From positions 620,001 to 684,000 of the forward strand of contig NC_022124.1 of assembly GCF_000163055.2 (NCBI RefSeq): DNA of 64,000 bases, read 5' to 3'. A program made the position numbers and the translations under genes. Positions 61,302-64,000 of the stretch are shown here, piece by piece. The notes under the pieces are model-generated. The model was not told the DNA's origin and made no database searches. It saw nothing but the letters and a program-made list of their open reading frames with translations. The DNA comes from Prevotella sp. oral taxon 299 str. F0039. GTDB lineage: Bacteria > Bacteroidota > Bacteroidia > Bacteroidales > Bacteroidaceae. The number at the start of each line of letters is the position of its first letter. Position 1 is the stretch's first letter.

Positions 61302-63812
61302 ATGAAGAAAATTAACGCAATTTTGGCGTGCTTAATGGTGCAAACAACTTTTGTTTGTGCAGCTCCAAAGGTGACGACTGTAAATCTTTGGCAAAGCGTA
61401 AAGATCGATTCAGCAAAGGTTGAAAAGCCTAAAAACGACAAGGACGCAAAGAGTAAAGACAAAGAAAAAAATGATAAAAAGCCTGGAGCTTATGAAGAAT
61501 TGATTAAAAAGGGTGGCTCTTATCAAGAAGGAATGTTTGGAGTTAGAAAGATAGATAATAAGTGGTATTTTGATATTCCAAACAATTTGTTAGGTCGTTA
61601 TTTTCTTATGGTAACTCGATTTACCTCTGTTCCACAACGCTTTGGAGCGTTTGGAGGTGAAGAAGTGAATCACAATACTGTGTATTTTGAACGTCGCAAT
61701 GATCAAATTCTTGTTCGCTCGTATGTAGAAACACAGATTGCAGACCCAAAAGATGCTATTTCGGTTTCATTAAAGACATCAACAGTAGATCCTATTATTG
61801 CTTCTTTTAAAATTATAAAGAGCGAAAAGAAAAGAGATTCTATGCTTGTTGATGTAACCAACTTTATCTCTAAAGATAACAACTTTACAGGTCTTCCTTC
61901 AGATTTGAAGACGAAAGCAAAGTTGGGTGCAATGCTTGATGATTGTAGTTTTGTGGATACAGTGAGAGCTTTCCCGATGAATATCGAACTAAAGAGTACC
62001 AGAACATATAGTTCAAGCAATCGCATGATGAATGCTTCTTCTAGTGGTTCTGCTACATTAGGTTTGAATACATCTATTGTTATCCTACCCGAAACACCAA
62101 TGAGAAAACGTATTTGGGACGATAGAGTAGGTTATTTTGTAAATAGATTTACGCTATTCTCAGACAAAGAACAAAAGACAGAGAACGAAAGCTTTATCTC
62201 TCGCTTCCGCTTAGAGCCTAAAAACTTAAAGGCATATATGAAAGGTCAGTTGGTGGAACCAATCAAACAGATTGTGTATTACATCGACCCAGGAACACCA
62301 AAGAAATGGGTTCCATATCTTATTGCTGGTGTAAACGACTGGAACAAGGCTTTTGAGGCGGCAGGTTTTAAGAATGCAATTGTTGCAAAAGAATGGCCTA
62401 ACGATTCTAGAATGAGTTTGGAAGATGCTCGATATAACGTGTTGCGCTATCTACCTGCAGAGATTGAGAATGCTTATGGACCTCGTATTGTAGACCCACG
62501 AAGCGGAGAAATCATCGAAACGCATATTTGTTGGTATCACAATGTGATGAAGCTGTTGAAAGAATGGTATATGATTCAGTGTGGACCAAACGATAAAGGA
62601 GCGCAAACAATGAAGTTTGACGATAAATTAATGGGCGAACTTATTCGCTTTGTATCGTCTCATGAGGTAGGACACACGCTAGGTTTACGCCATAATATGG
62701 GTGCAAGTTTCGCTACACCAGTGGAGAATTTACGTAATAAAGAATGGGTAGAGAAACATGGTCACACCCTTTCTATTATGGATTATGCTCGCTTTAACTA
62801 TGTAGCTCAACCCGAAGATAACATCGGTAGAAAAGGACTTTTCCCACGAATAAACGACTATGACCTATGGGCTATTAAGTGGGGATATAGCTATAGACCA
62901 GAGTTTAAAAATGAATATGAAGAAAGAGATGCTCTAAAGAAAGAGACTACAAAGGTGTTAACCAATAATCGTAGGTTGTGGTTTGGTGGAGAAGGTCGCA
63001 ATGAAGACCCAAGAAGTCAGATGGAAGACTTGAGTGATAACAACATGAAGGCAAGTGATTATGGCGTAAAGAATCTTAAACGTGTGATTGTAGGCTTACC
63101 ACAATGGACCAAACAAGAGAACGATGATTATTCAGATCTTGTTGAAGTGTATAAAGCAACGTTAGGACAATTCAAGAGATATTTAGGTCATGTGATAAAT
63201 AATATTGGTACCAAGTATATTAACAACATGCCTGGTATGGTTCCATTCCAGGCTACTCCTGCGGCACGTCAGCAAGAAGCAGTTGACTATATCTCTCGAC
63301 AAGTGTTTGATGCACCTCTTTGGTTGTATCCAGAGGATATTGTAAGTAAAGTGGGACTTGATGCTTCGAAAGATATTATCAGTCGTCAAGATCAAGTTCT
63401 AACCACAATTATGGCACCTTCAATATTGACAAATATCTATAACGCTTATGTAAGTAGTGAGAAAAACTATAATCCTGCAACTTATTTAGACGATCTATTT
63501 AAAGCGGTTTGGAAACCTCTTAATAACTCAGTTGAACGGAAGAATATCTATAGAAGAGCTCTTCAGCGTTCGTATGTAGATCATTTGGCTTCTTTGATCA
63601 CATCTACCTCAAACGAGAAAGGGGCTGTTTCTCTCAAAGCGCATAATACAGATATGATGCTATATGTAGTGGAGCATCTTGATAAGGTAGAAGACTATGT
63701 TAAGAGAAACGCTTCTGATGCTACAATTAAGGGTGTGAATGCGCTTCACTATAAGGAATTGTTGAATACGATTAAGGTATTAAAAGATAAGCGAGAAGGT
63801 AAAAAACAATAA
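61302..63812 (+). CDS. Large secreted zinc metalloprotease (DUF5117/DUF4953 type)
   Basis: An 836-residue exported protein. Signal peptide ends FVCAA. A short Lys/Asp-rich stretch (residues 40-65) precedes an N-terminal domain of the DUF5118/5117 type (GMFGVRKIDNKWYFDIPNN, YFLMVTRFTSVP). The metzincin-like zinc site is HEVGHTLGLRH with His454, Glu455, His458 and His464, followed by a Met-turn candidate in LSIMDYARFNY. The C-terminal third is helical. Such proteins are widespread in Bacteroidota and are predicted periplasmic or surface peptidases. There is no type IX-like C-terminal tail. Substrate unknown. Confidence 0.88.
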   Translation: MKKINAILACLMVQTTFVCAAPKVTTVNLWQSVKIDSAKVEKPKNDKDAKSKDKEKNDKKPGAYEELIKKGGSYQEGMFGVRKIDNKWYFDIPNNLLGRYFLMVTRFTSVPQRFGAFGGEEVNHNTVYFERRNDQILVRSYVETQIADPKDAISVSLKTSTVDPIIASFKIIKSEKKRDSMLVDVTNFISKDNNFTGLPSDLKTKAKLGAMLDDCSFVDTVRAFPMNIELKSTRTYSSSNRMMNASSSGSATLGLNTSIVILPETPMRKRIWDDRVGYFVNRFTLFSDKEQKTENESFISRFRLEPKNLKAYMKGQLVEPIKQIVYYIDPGTPKKWVPYLIAGVNDWNKAFEAAGFKNAIVAKEWPNDSRMSLEDARYNVLRYLPAEIENAYGPRIVDPRSGEIIETHICWYHNVMKLLKEWYMIQCGPNDKGAQTMKFDDKLMGELIRFVSSHEVGHTLGLRHNMGASFATPVENLRNKEWVEKHGHTLSIMDYARFNYVAQPEDNIGRKGLFPRINDYDLWAIKWGYSYRPEFKNEYEERDALKKETTKVLTNNRRLWFGGEGRNEDPRSQMEDLSDNNMKASDYGVKNLKRVIVGLPQWTKQENDDYSDLVEVYKATLGQFKRYLGHVINNIGTKYINNMPGMVPFQATPAARQQEAVDYISRQVFDAPLWLYPEDIVSKVGLDASKDIISRQDQVLTTIMAPSILTNIYNAYVSSEKNYNPATYLDDLFKAVWKPLNNSVERKNIYRRALQRSYVDHLASLITSTSNEKGAVSLKAHNTDMMLYVVEHLDKVEDYVKRNASDATIKGVNALHYKELLNTIKVLKDKREGKKQ

Positions 63813-63957
63813 GATGAAGCAATCGTAATGCTGTTATTGGTTTGCCTTTATATAATATAATAAGGTGTGAAACGAAAAACGCCCTTTTGCCTCTTGCAGT
63901 TATATAATGAGTTGATTGTGAGTTGAAAAGGTTGTGATAGCATGATTACTTAAAAGT

Positions 63958-63988
63958 AAAAAGAGGCCGAGGGAATTGGTCTCTTTTT
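63958..63988 (+). terminator. Terminator after the metalloprotease
   Basis: Stem AAAAAGAGGCC/GGTCTCTTTTT (one G-U pair) with a nine-base loop, then ATTTTTAG. The 145 bases between it and the stop hold nothing recognisable. Confidence 0.75.
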
Positions 63989-64000
63989 ATTTTTAGCGTT

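Overview
The window is a bacterial chromosome segment from the Bacteroidota, most likely a Prevotella-like member of the Bacteroidales. Four things in the sequence support this. Nearly every recognisable promoter has the TAnnTTTG -7 element of that phylum and genes lack obvious Shine-Dalgarno sequences. There is a complete type IX secretion core (porP, K, L, M, N). A thiamine-salvage operon encodes a TonB receptor, PnuT and thiamine pyrophosphokinase behind a TPP riboswitch. One secreted protein ends in the ...KGVYIINGTKVLV tail common in Prevotella. I see no phage, insertion sequence, CRISPR array or rRNA operon.

Layout. 1-14.6 kb is housekeeping: the 3' part of gltX, waaA (Kdo transferase), an orphan with a papain-like Q-x5-C motif, tRNA-Pro and tRNA-Phe, radC, a glycosyltransferase, efp, rpmH, a trypsin-like lipoprotein, lpxH-like, a SufT-like protein, a triple helix-hairpin-helix membrane protein, a CYTH protein, prfB and a long-chain acyl-CoA ligase. 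14.9-17.9 kb is an AT-rich operon of three overlapping glycosyltransferases. 18.2-19.4 kb carries a secreted two-module protein. 19.8-28.3 kb holds mutY, a methyltransferase-like relic and porPKLMN with a small beta-barrel. 28.7-37.8 kb holds a FadL/OmpP1 porin, priA, a proline aminopeptidase, mdh, rpsU, a tyrosine recombinase and hpf. 37.8-51 kb is the tRNA(Thr-Tyr-Gly-Thr)-tuf-tRNA(Trp)-secE-nusG-rplKAJL-rpoBC transcription/translation cluster. 51-58.3 kb holds a split 5'-nucleotidase, the thiamine operon and a HAD phosphatase. 58.8-64 kb is accessory: a TM2/DUF2752 pair, an outer-membrane protein fragment, a small secreted protein and a large zinc metalloprotease.

The most unusual feature is a family of dispersed intergenic arrays. 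At nine places I find exactly four tandem copies of a degenerate 22-bp unit, and a tenth place has two. Each unit is a palindrome of about 17 bp (outer frame YAA-N11-TTR, core near AAAAGCAATGCTTTT) plus a spacer of about 5 bp. Most arrays lie between a terminator and the next promoter, outside predicted transcripts. The outer frame is conserved while interior mismatches are mostly uncompensated, so I infer a DNA-level, phased dimer-binding site rather than an RNA structure. I know of no described function; this is the best candidate in the window for an undescribed system.

How the genes work together. The PorK-L-M-N and PorP proteins form the type IX secretion motor and envelope complex. The thiamine operon imports thiamine across both membranes and pyrophosphorylates it, under TPP feedback. 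WaaA, the LpxH-like protein and the glycosyltransferases contribute to LPS or surface glycans.
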